A DNA stretch of 64,000 nt. Origin: Robiginitalea marina (GTDB lineage: Bacteria > Bacteroidota > Bacteroidia > Flavobacteriales > Flavobacteriaceae). The DNA lies in NCBI RefSeq assembly GCF_024006985.1, contig NZ_JAMXIB010000005.1:1-64000 (forward strand). The letters are read 5' to 3'. Shown piece after piece: positions 8,129-16,745 of this stretch. The position numbers and the translations under genes were made by a program. The notes beneath the pieces are model-generated. The model made no database searches, was not told the origin of the DNA, and saw only the letters and a program-made list of their open reading frames with translations. Each line of letters opens with the position of its first letter. Position 1 is the stretch's first letter.

Positions 8129-8136
8129 TATCTTTG
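8129..8136 (+). promoter_or_regulatory. -7 promoter box (TATCTTTG) of the thioredoxin gene
   Basis: It matches the Bacteroidota -7 consensus TAnnTTTG and lies 20 bp before the ATG. No good -33 TTG is seen at the usual distance. Confidence 0.5.
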
Positions 8137-8156
8137 CTGTATAAAATTTAACCCGT

Positions 8157-8519
8157 ATGCCTACCGTAAAACTTACCGCGCAGAAATTCAAGGACGAAAT
8201 CTTTGATTATACCACCCAGAAGGAATGGGACTATAAAGGGGCCAAACCCGCCATTATCGACTTTTATGCCGACTGGTGCGGGCCGTGCAAGATGGTTGCG
8301 CCCATTTTGGAGGAACTCAGCGACGAAAACCCGGAGATCGTGATCTACAAGGTCGATACCCAGGTGGAACAGGAACTGGCAGCAGTGTTCCAGATCCGCA
8401 GTATCCCGAGTATCCTGTTTATCCCCCTCGACAAGCAACCGATGATGCAGGCCGGGGCGTTGCCCAAACACGTGCTGGAAGAAATCATCCAGAAGGAATT
8501 GCTGACATCTGTATCGTAA
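8157..8519 (+). CDS. trxA: Thioredoxin
   Basis: A 120-residue cytosolic protein with the thioredoxin fold. The redox motif WCGPCK lies at residues 40-45 (Cys41 and Cys44), and the cis-proline loop SIPSILF at about 82-88. It reduces protein disulfides using electrons from thioredoxin reductase, which is not in this window. The N-terminus carries about 15 residues more than E. coli thioredoxin. Single gene, with a promoter box at 8129 and a strong terminator at 8542-8571. Confidence 0.93.
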   Translation: MPTVKLTAQKFKDEIFDYTTQKEWDYKGAKPAIIDFYADWCGPCKMVAPILEELSDENPEIVIYKVDTQVEQELAAVFQIRSIPSILFIPLDKQPMMQAGALPKHVLEEIIQKELLTSVS

Positions 8520-8541
8520 CTGCCGAAACGCGTCAGAACAT

Positions 8542-8571
8542 AAAACCGGGCCTTGGGGCCCGGTTTTTTTT
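8542..8571 (+). terminator. Rho-independent terminator after trxA
   Basis: AAAACCGGGCC-ttgg-GGCCCGGTTTT followed by T residues: an 11-bp stem 22 bp after the stop. Confidence 0.9.
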
Positions 8572-8627
8572 ATGACTGGCACAGCCCATCCCCAATGCTC
8601 GCTGCAAAAGGGTGTTTAACATAGCTT

Positions 8628-9116
8628 TCAGGGCTTCCTTTTGAGGTCTAATTCAAAAATCATGGAATCCCTATCAGGGTAGGAGTACCCTTTTGGAATG
8701 TTTTCTCTGGGGATTTCGACAAACCCTTGCTTTGCATAAAACCGGTGGGATGCTTTGGCTATGGACGGTGAGTCCAGGAGGATTTTTTCCAATCCTAAAC
8801 GGGATGCCCGGGCCCTTAGCTCGTTAAAAAGGGTCAACGCGATTTTTGGGTCTTTGCCTCGAAATGCCCGTGCTACAAACAGTTTCCTCAGAATCCCGTA
8901 TTCCGGGTTTAATTTCTGCAGCCCGACACAGCCGACAATTTTGTTTTCACAGACAGCGGTCCAAAACCCACCACCCTGGTAAAACCGGGAGGTGTCCATC
9001 AAATCGGGCTGCCCTTCTCTTGTAAACCCAAGCCCGAATTCTCCATTTTGGATTTGCAGGACAAATTCTGCCAATTCTTCTTGTTGGGCGGGCTCAAACG
9101 GTTGAAAGGAGATCAT
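8628..9116 (-). CDS. GNAT family N-acetyltransferase
   Basis: A 162-residue protein of the GNAT fold. Residues about 45-75 carry the central strands (CENKIVGCVGLQKL). RKLFVARAFRGKDPKIAL is the acetyl-CoA pyrophosphate-binding R/Q-x-x-G-x-A region, here in altered form (RGKDPK). The end, HRFYAKQGFVEIP, is the usual motif B with Tyr. It would transfer an acetyl group from acetyl-CoA to an unknown amine. It stands alone; the 280 bp upstream to the ggt gene show no gene. Confidence 0.85.
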   Translation of the reverse strand: MISFQPFEPAQQEELAEFVLQIQNGEFGLGFTREGQPDLMDTSRFYQGGGFWTAVCENKIVGCVGLQKLNPEYGILRKLFVARAFRGKDPKIALTLFNELRARASRLGLEKILLDSPSIAKASHRFYAKQGFVEIPRENIPKGYSYPDRDSMIFELDLKRKP

Positions 9117-9395
9117 GTTAGCATTTGAAAGAGGGTCCGGCTAAAATAAATATAGTGGTTTTCCAACGCCTGGACGCTTTTGACCCCAATTAAAATTAGG
9201 GGTCGTTCTTTACGGGAAGCGAACCTGAATCGCACCCGAAGGGCAGCATTCGGAAACCACCGCTTTTGATCGGATTGGGCCTTTTGGCCGATGGCTGCCC
9301 GCATGTTTTAAAAATCCAGGCCTTAAGGACGCGTTAACCAGCCCGGGCCATGCCCTGCCTTTGCCCTTGCTCCACAGGTTTTGTATTCCGCCGCC

Positions 9396-11093
9396 TCAGT
9401 ACCCTGCCGCCTGCCCGTCCTTCCGCGATTCGGAAGCCCCGGTGTACACCTGGTTGGTGAGGTCCACCCCAATGGCCTGGTAGCCCCCGAAGATGCCGAC
9501 CGCCGTGGAAATCCGGTGGCCTTTCTTGCGTAGTTCGCGCACCGCTTTGTAGTCGAAGCCGCTTTCGAGGTTCAGGGTGCCCCCATTGGTCATCACCGAA
9601 CCCGTGGGCTGTGAACTGCCGCTGTGCCGCATGCGGGGGGCGTCGCCGGCTTCCTGCAGGTTCATCCCGAAATCCACCAGGTTTACCACCACCTGGGCAT
9701 GGCCCTGGGGCTGTACGGCCCCGCCCATGAGCCCGAAGCTCACCCACGGTTTGCCGTTTTTGGTAATAAAGGCCGGGATGATGGTGTGGAAGGGGCGTTT
9801 CCCCGGCTGCAGGGCATTGGCGTGGCCGGGGTCCTGCACGTTGAACATCTGCCCGCGGTTTTGCAGCACAAACCCCAGGCCGTCGGGCACCATGCCGGAA
9901 GCAAATTCGGAGTAGATGCTCTGGATGAGCGAAACCATGTTCCCGTCCTTGTCGGCCACCGTCAGGTAGGTGGTATTGCCCGTTTCGATTTCCAGGTCCC
10001 CCGCCGGAAAGCTGTCAGCTGCCCGTTCCGGATCGATCAGGGCGCGCCGGCCGGCGGCATAGTCGTCCGAAAGGAGTTCGGCCAGGGGGATGGTGTTGAA
10101 CTCCGGGTCGGCATAGAATTTAGCCCGGTCTTCATAAGCCAGCTTTTTGGCCTCCGTAAGCACGTGCAGGTACTCCGCGCTCCCAAAGCCCATGGAGGCG
10201 ATATCGTACCCCTCCAGGATGTTCAGCATCTGCAGGGCAGCAGTCCCCTGCCCGTTGGGGGGCAGTTCCCAGACGTCGTACCCCCGGTAGTTGACGCTTA
10301 TGGGGTCCACCCAGTTCGAGGTATGGGCAGCCAGGTCCTGGTAGGAAAGCAGCCCCCCGTGTTGTTTCATGTACCGGTCGATGGTGCGGGCAATATCGCC
10401 CTTGTAGAAGGCATCCCGCCCCCCTTTGGCGATCTTCTCGTAGGTGTTGGCCAGGTCGGGGTTTCTGAAGACCTCCCCTTTGGCCGGGGGCCGTCCCCCG
10501 GGCATATAGGTGGAGGCAAACCCGGGCTGGTCTTTCACCGCCTCGTAGTTGCTGGCCATTTCATAGGCGATCACCTCCGAGACCGGGAAGCCCTCTCGCC
10601 CGTAGGCGATGGCCGGCTGCAACAGCGCTGCCATGGGGAGCCTGCCGAATTTCTCGTGCAGGGCGAACCAGCCGTCCACGCAACCGGGGACGGAGACGGG
10701 AAGGGGCCCGTAAAAGGGCACGTATTTCATGCCGCGCTCCATAAAATATTCGATCGAAAGGGATTTCGGGGCCCTCCCGCTGCCGTTGAACCCATAGAGC
10801 TTTTCGGTTTTGGCATCCCAGACGATGGCGAAGATATCGCCCCCGATGCCGCAACTGGCGGGTTCCACCAGCCCCAGTACCGCATTGGCGGCAATAGCGG
10901 CATCCATGGCGCTGCCCCCTTGCTTCAGAATGTCGAGGGCGGCCTGGGTGGCCAGGGGCTGGCTGGTGGCGGCCATGCCGTTTCGGGCCAGCACTTCGGA
11001 ACGGGTGGTGAAGGTCTCCCCGGTAAGCCGGTCCTGGGCCAGGGCGTGAAGGGAAAGTGACATCATTATAATGCAGGAAAACAAGTTTCTCAT
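9396..11093 (-). CDS. ggt: Gamma-glutamyltransferase precursor
   Basis: A 565-residue secreted proenzyme. A signal peptide (about 1-19, LFSCIIMMSLSLHALAQ) is followed by the conserved AASQPLATQAALDILKQGGSAMDAA-like opening. Autocleavage is expected before the catalytic Thr in the GNTTYLTVADKDGNMVSLIQS region (about residue 375), which begins the small subunit. GLMGGAVQPQGHAQVV marks the family's substrate loop. It splits gamma-glutamyl bonds of glutathione and similar peptides in the periplasm and transfers or hydrolyses the glutamyl group. The MBL hydrolase gene lies 34 bp upstream on the same strand, so the two may be co-transcribed. Confidence 0.93.
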   Translation of the reverse strand: MRNLFSCIIMMSLSLHALAQDRLTGETFTTRSEVLARNGMAATSQPLATQAALDILKQGGSAMDAAIAANAVLGLVEPASCGIGGDIFAIVWDAKTEKLYGFNGSGRAPKSLSIEYFMERGMKYVPFYGPLPVSVPGCVDGWFALHEKFGRLPMAALLQPAIAYGREGFPVSEVIAYEMASNYEAVKDQPGFASTYMPGGRPPAKGEVFRNPDLANTYEKIAKGGRDAFYKGDIARTIDRYMKQHGGLLSYQDLAAHTSNWVDPISVNYRGYDVWELPPNGQGTAALQMLNILEGYDIASMGFGSAEYLHVLTEAKKLAYEDRAKFYADPEFNTIPLAELLSDDYAAGRRALIDPERAADSFPAGDLEIETGNTTYLTVADKDGNMVSLIQSIYSEFASGMVPDGLGFVLQNRGQMFNVQDPGHANALQPGKRPFHTIIPAFITKNGKPWVSFGLMGGAVQPQGHAQVVVNLVDFGMNLQEAGDAPRMRHSGSSQPTGSVMTNGGTLNLESGFDYKAVRELRKKGHRISTAVGIFGGYQAIGVDLTNQVYTGASESRKDGQAAGY

Positions 11094-11127
11094 GGTAAAA
11101 GGATAAGGAGGTTAACAGTCAGGGACA

Positions 11128-12015
11128 CTACTCTTGCCCCAGGCTGCGGTAAATAGCGGTAATAATCCCTTCCGGGCCGATAAACCCGGTGCCGAACCGG
11201 GCATCCCATTCTTTGGAAAGGCCCATCGCCAGGGTTTCCTCCAGCGATTTGCCCCCGCTGCGGGCCGTTTGCACCCGGGCGCGGAGCGTCTCCACCATAT
11301 CGCGGTAGGCGCTCAGGTCGTCGCGGGTGGCCACGGGGCCGTGGCCGGGGATGATACGGGTCTGTTCATCGACCAGCAGGAGGGCCCGGTTCAGGTTGCG
11401 CACCAGCCCATCGATGTTTCCCCCCGAATTCAGGTCGATAAAAGGGTACCCCCCGTTGGAGAAATTGTCGCCCATGTGCAAGACGTTGTCCTGCGGGAAG
11501 TACATGTAGGAATCCCCGTCGGTGTGGGCCGCCTCCACGTGCATCACGTGCAGGGTGCGCTCCCCGTCGAGATGGAGGGTAAGTTCGTCCGTAAAGGTAA
11601 TCTCCGGCAGGGCTTCCAGGGGCGATGCCGGCCGCACCTGCCCGTTGCGCTCCGAAGGGCTGCCCAGGCGCCGGCGGACCGCCTCGTGGGCAATCAGCAC
11701 CGTGCCGGCCTTCCCGAAGTTTTCATTCCCCCCTGTATGGTCGCCGTGCCAGTGGGTGTTGACCAGGAATTTCAGGGGTTTGTCGGTGAGTTCCCCGATA
11801 GCCGCCCGGATCTTTTCGCTCAGGGGGGCGTACTGGTCGTCGATCAGGTAGGCCGTGTCGTCCCCCAGGGCCAGGGCCATGTTCCCTCCGGCCCCGAAGA
11901 GCACGTAAATTTGGTCGGCCACTTTTTCGCTGCGGATTTCCACGGCGTCAAAGTTGGGTTGTCCCAGGGCAACGAAAAAGGTCAGGGAAAGCAACAGGGT
12001 AAGGAGGCGTTTCAT
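11128..12015 (-). CDS. MBL-fold metallo-hydrolase, exported
   Basis: A 295-residue metallo-beta-lactamase-fold protein with a signal peptide (MKRLLTLLLSLTFFVALGQ). The zinc motif HWHGDHTGG is followed by a His in HVEAAHTDGDSYMYF and by the final IIPGHGPV. This set is typical of class B-like hydrolases that are not proven lactamases. The substrate is unknown. The start at 12015 is chosen for the signal peptide; a further 16 codons upstream overlap the mutS stop. It follows mutS closely and precedes ggt on the same strand, so mutS-MBL-ggt may form one transcript. Confidence 0.88.
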   Translation of the reverse strand: MKRLLTLLLSLTFFVALGQPNFDAVEIRSEKVADQIYVLFGAGGNMALALGDDTAYLIDDQYAPLSEKIRAAIGELTDKPLKFLVNTHWHGDHTGGNENFGKAGTVLIAHEAVRRRLGSPSERNGQVRPASPLEALPEITFTDELTLHLDGERTLHVMHVEAAHTDGDSYMYFPQDNVLHMGDNFSNGGYPFIDLNSGGNIDGLVRNLNRALLLVDEQTRIIPGHGPVATRDDLSAYRDMVETLRARVQTARSGGKSLEETLAMGLSKEWDARFGTGFIGPEGIITAIYRSLGQE

Positions 12016-12059
12016 GGGATGCAGTATTTGGGTAGATATGGAGTCACTTCCGGGCCGAT

Positions 12060-14675
12060 TCACGACGAGGCCGACTTTTTGGCTTGCAGCAGCCTTTTGA
12101 TTTCATTGAGCTTCATCAGCGCCTCCACCGGGGTCAGCCGGTCGATATCGAGGTGGAGGATTTCTTCCCGGATTTGTTCCAGCAGGGGGTCGTCGAGCTG
12201 GAAAAAGCTAAGTTGAAGGTCTTCCCGGGCCGGGGCCAGGGCCGGTTTGGCCGACCCGCTGCCGTGGGCCTTTTCCATGCGCACCAGCATCTTCTGCGCT
12301 TTCTGCACCACCGCCTGGGGCATGCCGGCCATGCGGGCCACATGGATCCCGAAGCTATGGTGGCTGCCGCCCGGTTCCAGCTTGCGCAAAAAGAGCACTT
12401 TGTCTTTCCCTTCCTTCACCGAAACGTTGAAGTTTTTGATGCGGGGGAAGGTGGCCGCCATGTCGTTGAGCTCGTGGTAGTGGGTGGCGAAGAGGGTTTT
12501 GGCCCGGGCGGGGTGCTCGTGCAGGTATTCCGCAATGGCCCAGGCGATGGAAATCCCGTCGTAGGTGCTGGTCCCGCGCCCGATTTCATCGAGCAGGATA
12601 AGGCTGCGCTCCGAAAGGTTGTTCAAAATGGAGGCAGCCTCGTTCATCTCCACCATAAAGGTCGATTCCCCCAGGGAGATGTTGTCGCTGGCCCCCACGC
12701 GGGTAAAGATTTTGTCGACTACGCCGAGGGTGGCCGCTTCGGCTGGTACAAAGCTCCCGATTTGCGCGAGCAGCACAATCAGGGCTGTCTGCCGGAGGAT
12801 GGCCGATTTTCCGCTCATATTGGGCCCGGTGATCATGATGATCTGCTGGTCTTCCCGGTTCAGCAACAGGTCGTTGGGCACATAGGCCTCCCCGGGGGAC
12901 AGTTGTTGTTCGATGACCGGGTGGCGGCCCTGCACGATGTTCAGGTCGGTGGCGTCGGTCATTTGGGGGGCGGTGTACCCGTATTCCCCGGCCAGGCGGG
13001 CGAAGCCGCACAGGCAATCGAGCCGGGCCACGATGCGGGCGTTCTCCTGCACGGGGAGGATGTATTCCTGCATCCAGGCCAGGAGTTGCCCGAAGAGCTG
13101 CTGCTCCAGCTCGAGCATGCGCTCCTCGGCCCCCAGGATTTTAGCCTCGTACTCTTTCAACTCCTCCGTGATGTACCGTTCGGCATTGACCAGCGTCTGT
13201 TTGCGGATCCACTCCGGGGGCACCTTGTCTTTATGGGTGTTGCGCACCTCGATGTAGTACCCGAAAACATTGTTGGAGGCGATTTTCAGGGAGGTGATGC
13301 CCGTACGCGCCGCTTCGCGCTCCAGCATCTGGTCGAGGTAGCCTTTCCCGGAACGCGCCAGTGCCCTGAGTTCGTCCAGGGCTTCGGAAAAGCCCGGGGC
13401 AATGGTATCGCCTTTTCCGATGCCGGCAGGGGCTTCCTCCAGCAATACCTGTTGGATGCGCTCCCGCAGCGGATCGCAGGGGTCCATGGCCTCCCCCAGG
13501 CGCGCCAGGGCCGGTTCTTCCGAGGAGGCAATGAGGTTTTTCAGGGGGAGGAGGGTGGCCAGGGAGTTTTTCAGGTGCACGGTTTCCCTGGGGGTGATCT
13601 TCCCGGCGGCCACCTTGGCGATCAGCCGTTCCAGGTCGCCCATGCGGCGAAGGTGCTCCTGCACGCGCACACGCAGGGGTTCATCCCCGGCCAGGGTGCC
13701 CACCACCCGGTGACGTTCCCGGATGGGGTCCAGCTGCCGCAGCGGGAGGGCCAGCCAGCGGCGAAGCAGGCGGCCGCCCATGGGGGAGAGGGTCCGGTCG
13801 ATCACCTCCAGCAGGGGCTTGCCCCGTTCGTCCCGGGTATGGAACAGCTCCAGGTTCTGCTGGGTAAACCGGTCCATCCACACGTAGTCTTCAGAAGCCA
13901 GCCGGCTCAGGCCGCCGATATGGCCCAGCTGCCGGTGCTGGGTTTCCTTCAGATAGTGGAGCACCGCCCCGGCGGCAATGATGCCGGCCGGGAAACCGGC
14001 CACCCCGAAACCTTTGAGGCTATTGGTTTTGAAATGGGTGGTAAGGGTTTCCCGGGCGTAGTCTTCCTGGAAAATCCAGTCGTCCATGTAAAAACAGTGG
14101 TAGGCGGGCCCGAAAAGTTCCCCGAAACCCGATTTCTGTTTGCGGGAGACCAGGACTTCGCGGGGGGCGAAATTCTGCAGCCATTTGTCGATGTCTTCCC
14201 GACCCCCTTCGGCCAGGAAAAATTCCCCGGTGGAAATGTCGAGGAAAGAAACCCCCATCCGGGCCGGGCCGAAATGCACGGCGGCCAGGAAGTTGTTCGC
14301 CTTGGCCTGCAGGAGTTCGTCGCTCAGCGACACCCCGGGGGTGACCAGTTCGGTGACCCCCCTTTTGACGATGGTCTTGGTTTGTTTCGGGTCTTCCAGC
14401 TGGTCGCAGATGGCCACCCGCTGCCCTGCCCGCACCAGCCGGGGCAGGTAGGTGTTCAGGGCGTGGTGGGGGAACCCGGCCAGGGCTGTCTGGTCGCCCC
14501 CGTTGTTGCGCTGGGTCAGGACGATGTCAAGGATGCCGGCGGCTTTCTCGGCGTCCTCCCCGAAGGTTTCGTAGAAATCCCCCACGCGGAAGAGCAACAG
14601 GGCATCAGGGTAACGGGCCTTGATGCTGTTGAATTGCTTCATCAGCGGGGTCTCTTTTTTGCCTTGGGCAGCCAC
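12060..14675 (-). CDS. mutS: DNA mismatch repair protein MutS
   Basis: An 871-residue protein from a GTG start at 14675 (MAAQGKKETPLMKQFN), which matches flavobacterial MutS better than the longer frame to 14732. The mismatch-reading FYE motif is in LLFRVGDFYETFGED (about residues 35-50). The ATPase core has the P-loop GPNMSGKSAILRQ, then LILLDEIGRGTSTYDG (Walker B) and ATHYHEL. It binds mispaired bases as a dimer and calls MutL. It is divergent from the TrmH-type methyltransferase gene, with 137 bp between them. Confidence 0.96.
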   Translation of the reverse strand: MAAQGKKETPLMKQFNSIKARYPDALLLFRVGDFYETFGEDAEKAAGILDIVLTQRNNGGDQTALAGFPHHALNTYLPRLVRAGQRVAICDQLEDPKQTKTIVKRGVTELVTPGVSLSDELLQAKANNFLAAVHFGPARMGVSFLDISTGEFFLAEGGREDIDKWLQNFAPREVLVSRKQKSGFGELFGPAYHCFYMDDWIFQEDYARETLTTHFKTNSLKGFGVAGFPAGIIAAGAVLHYLKETQHRQLGHIGGLSRLASEDYVWMDRFTQQNLELFHTRDERGKPLLEVIDRTLSPMGGRLLRRWLALPLRQLDPIRERHRVVGTLAGDEPLRVRVQEHLRRMGDLERLIAKVAAGKITPRETVHLKNSLATLLPLKNLIASSEEPALARLGEAMDPCDPLRERIQQVLLEEAPAGIGKGDTIAPGFSEALDELRALARSGKGYLDQMLEREAARTGITSLKIASNNVFGYYIEVRNTHKDKVPPEWIRKQTLVNAERYITEELKEYEAKILGAEERMLELEQQLFGQLLAWMQEYILPVQENARIVARLDCLCGFARLAGEYGYTAPQMTDATDLNIVQGRHPVIEQQLSPGEAYVPNDLLLNREDQQIIMITGPNMSGKSAILRQTALIVLLAQIGSFVPAEAATLGVVDKIFTRVGASDNISLGESTFMVEMNEAASILNNLSERSLILLDEIGRGTSTYDGISIAWAIAEYLHEHPARAKTLFATHYHELNDMAATFPRIKNFNVSVKEGKDKVLFLRKLEPGGSHHSFGIHVARMAGMPQAVVQKAQKMLVRMEKAHGSGSAKPALAPAREDLQLSFFQLDDPLLEQIREEILHLDIDRLTPVEALMKLNEIKRLLQAKKSASS

Positions 14676-14787
14676 AGCGCGTAGGGTTAGGGGTAATGGA
14701 ACGAAAATACGGGTTTCCCGGGCCCTGCCCAATGGTTGTTGATATTTTGGGAAAACTTCCCGCCGGCTTCCTTCCCCCGCTTCTTTG

Positions 14788-14795
14788 TACTTTTG
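14788..14795 (+). promoter_or_regulatory. -7 promoter box (TACTTTTG) for the RNA methyltransferase
   Basis: TAnnTTTG match 17 bp before the ATG at 14813, inside the mutS/trmH divergent gap. Confidence 0.45.
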
Positions 14796-14812
14796 CAGGC
14801 AAGCAGCTTCCC

Positions 14813-15373
14813 ATGGAAAAACTGAAAAACGAAGAACTGCAGCGCCTCGGGGTGGACGATTTTAAAAAGGCCCCGAAGACCCCCGTGGTACTGGTGCTCG
14901 ACAACATCCGCAGCCTGCACAACGTGGGGTCGGTATTCCGCACCGCCGATGCCTTCCGCATCGAGCAGGTGGTGCTTTGCGGCATTACCGCCACCCCGCC
15001 CCACAAAGACATCCGAAAGACCGCCCTTGGCGCTACCGAAAGCGTGGCATGGGTGTATTTCGGGAGTACGGCTGAAGCCGTGCGCTCGTTGCGCAACACC
15101 CATCGCTGTTGGGCGGTGGAGCAGGCGCGCGGGGCCGTTTACCTCGATGCGTTTACTCCTGGCCCCGGGCAGCCCTATGCCTTTGTGCTGGGTCACGAGG
15201 TAAAGGGGGTGTCGCAGGAGGTCATCGACCTGTGCGAGGGGGTGGTGGAAATCCCACAGGCGGGGACCAAGCATTCCCTGAACGTTTCCGTGGCAGCCGG
15301 CGTGCTGCTCTGGGATTTCTGGACGAAAACCCAAAAAAAATCCCCGGCCGGAGCAGCTGGGGACAGGGAATAG
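14813..15373 (+). CDS. TrmH-type (SPOUT) RNA methyltransferase
   Basis: A 186-residue SpoU/TrmH methyltransferase without the substrate-binding extension of larger members. VVLVLDNIRSLHNVGSVFRTADAF is motif 1 with the conserved Asn and Arg. ALVLGHEVKGVS-like residues (here FVLGHEVKGVS) form motif 2, and IPQAGTKHSLNVSVAAGVLLW is motif 3 of the SAM-binding trefoil knot. It should 2'-O-methylate a ribose in tRNA or rRNA; the target nucleotide cannot be read from sequence. The start at 14813 is preferred over 14696, which would run through the promoter box. Confidence 0.9.
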   Translation: MEKLKNEELQRLGVDDFKKAPKTPVVLVLDNIRSLHNVGSVFRTADAFRIEQVVLCGITATPPHKDIRKTALGATESVAWVYFGSTAEAVRSLRNTHRCWAVEQARGAVYLDAFTPGPGQPYAFVLGHEVKGVSQEVIDLCEGVVEIPQAGTKHSLNVSVAAGVLLWDFWTKTQKKSPAGAAGDRE

Positions 15374-15459
15374 TAGTCTGAGTTAGTTAGTTCCTTCTCT
15401 AAAGGACAGCCAAGAAAGGAAAATACCGGGATTTTTCCAAATAAATCCCCTTGAAAGGC

Positions 15460-16608
15460 TCATCCGTTCCGCTGCAGGGTATGGGCCACCATCTGGTCGA
15501 GCACCGAAGCGTAATCCCCGGGCCTGGTCACGAAATCGAGATCCCCCACATCGATCACCAGGGAGTTCAGCTCGGGGGAATTCCTCATAAAGTCAAAGTA
15601 CCCTTTTTGGATTTGCTCCAGGTAGTCGGCGGGGATCCCCCGTTCGTAATCGCGCCCGCGACGGGCAATCTGGTCGAGCAGGCGCTCGGTGCGCTGGTAG
15701 AGGTACACATAAAGCCGCGGCTTGCGGACTTCCTGGTACATGAACCCAAACAGCTTTCGGTAGAGCTTGAATTCTTCCTCCCCCAGGGTGATGCGGGCAA
15801 AGATCAGGCTCTTGTAGATGTCGTAGTCGCTTACCACAAAGCTTTTGAACAGGTCGAGCTGCCGGGTATCCTCAATGAATTGCTGGTACCGGTCGGCCAA
15901 AAAAGACAGTTCCAGGGGAAAGGCAAACCTGGCCGGGTCCTCGTAAAATTTCGGGAGGAAGGGGTTGTCGGCAAAACGCTCAAGGATGAGCTTGGCATTG
16001 AGGTCTTCGGCCATCATTCGGGCCAGGGTGGTTTTTCCCGCCCCGATGTTCCCTTCCACGGCCACAAAGCCCAGGTCTGAAAAAAATTCCTGCCGGTTGG
16101 CAAACAGGCGGAGGGGCGTTTTTTCCAGGGGGGTATCGTCGCGGCATTCCTGCAGCAGGTTGCGGTGGTCCCTGCCCAGGGCGGGGTGGTACACCTGGGG
16201 GGCAATATCGGCCAGGGGTTTCAAAACAAAGCGTCGCTCCTGCAGCCGGGGGTGGGGTACCACCAGGGTTTCGGTACGCAGTTGCAGGTCCCCGTAATAC
16301 AGCAGGTCCAGGTCGAGGGTGCGCGAGCGATAGCCGGCCCCCGGGACCCGTTCCCGCCCGGCTTCCCGTTCGAGTTCGAGCAGGACCTCCAGGAGCGCTT
16401 CCGGGGGCAGGGAGGTCGACACGGCGGCACAGGCATTTAAGAAATCACCCCCTTCGAAGCCCCAGGCCCGGGAGCGGTAGACCGGGCTCACCTGCTCCAC
16501 CCTGCCTGCGCGCCGGTCCAGTTCAAACAGGGCTTTTTGCAGGAAAAAGGCCCGGTTGCCCAGGTTGCTCCCCAAAGAGAGGTATGCCGTGACGCCTTGT
16601 GTTTTCAT
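15460..16608 (-). CDS. folK: Fusion: FolK (HPPK) plus deoxynucleoside kinase
   Basis: A 382-residue two-domain protein. Residues about 5-155 are 6-hydroxymethyl-7,8-dihydropterin pyrophosphokinase: AYLSLGSNLGNR at the start, the SPVYRSRAWGF loop, RTLDLDLLYYGDL (the two Mg-binding Asp) and VPHPRLQERRFVLKPLADI. Residues about 175-380 are a deoxynucleoside kinase: P-loop EGNIGAGKTTLARMM, LERFADNPFLPKFYEDP, and RRGRDYERGIPADYL. It makes the folate precursor and phosphorylates a deoxynucleoside, two steps that both feed DNA synthesis. The fusion is familiar in flavobacterial genomes. It converges on the TrmH-type gene. A lone kinase of the second type is encoded at 56267-56881. Confidence 0.92.
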   Translation of the reverse strand: MKTQGVTAYLSLGSNLGNRAFFLQKALFELDRRAGRVEQVSPVYRSRAWGFEGGDFLNACAAVSTSLPPEALLEVLLELEREAGRERVPGAGYRSRTLDLDLLYYGDLQLRTETLVVPHPRLQERRFVLKPLADIAPQVYHPALGRDHRNLLQECRDDTPLEKTPLRLFANRQEFFSDLGFVAVEGNIGAGKTTLARMMAEDLNAKLILERFADNPFLPKFYEDPARFAFPLELSFLADRYQQFIEDTRQLDLFKSFVVSDYDIYKSLIFARITLGEEEFKLYRKLFGFMYQEVRKPRLYVYLYQRTERLLDQIARRGRDYERGIPADYLEQIQKGYFDFMRNSPELNSLVIDVGDLDFVTRPGDYASVLDQMVAHTLQRNG

Positions 16609-16723
16609 CCCTGCCAAAGTACGGAAAACCTCCTGAACTGAAGTCGGGGAAACCGGGGGAATCGGCCCTTCGAAACCGGCATGGCCAAAAAAGCGGGCAA
16701 TGCTATTTTAGGTTGCGAATCCG

Positions 16724-16731
16724 TATCTTTG
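16724..16731 (+). promoter_or_regulatory. -7 promoter box (TATCTTTG) of sppA
   Basis: TAnnTTTG match 14 bp before the sppA ATG at 16746. Confidence 0.45.
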
Positions 16732-16745
16732 CGGCACAAGAAAAA

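Noticed and set aside
9113-9304. A 63-codon frame between the GNAT and ggt genes
   Set aside because: The composition (Arg-rich, no hydrophobic core) and lack of a start signal argue against a gene.
9624-11060. A 478-codon frame opposite ggt
   Set aside because: Low-complexity shadow of the gamma-glutamyltransferase gene.
11128-12015. A beta-lactam resistance gene
   Set aside because: The MBL-fold zinc motif is present, but the fold covers many hydrolases and nothing in the sequence or neighbours points to lactam substrates.
12084-14684. An 866-codon open frame on the plus strand opposite mutS
   Set aside because: It is a shadow of a GC-rich gene: Gly-, Gln- and Pro-rich with no domain pattern, while the minus strand is unmistakably MutS.
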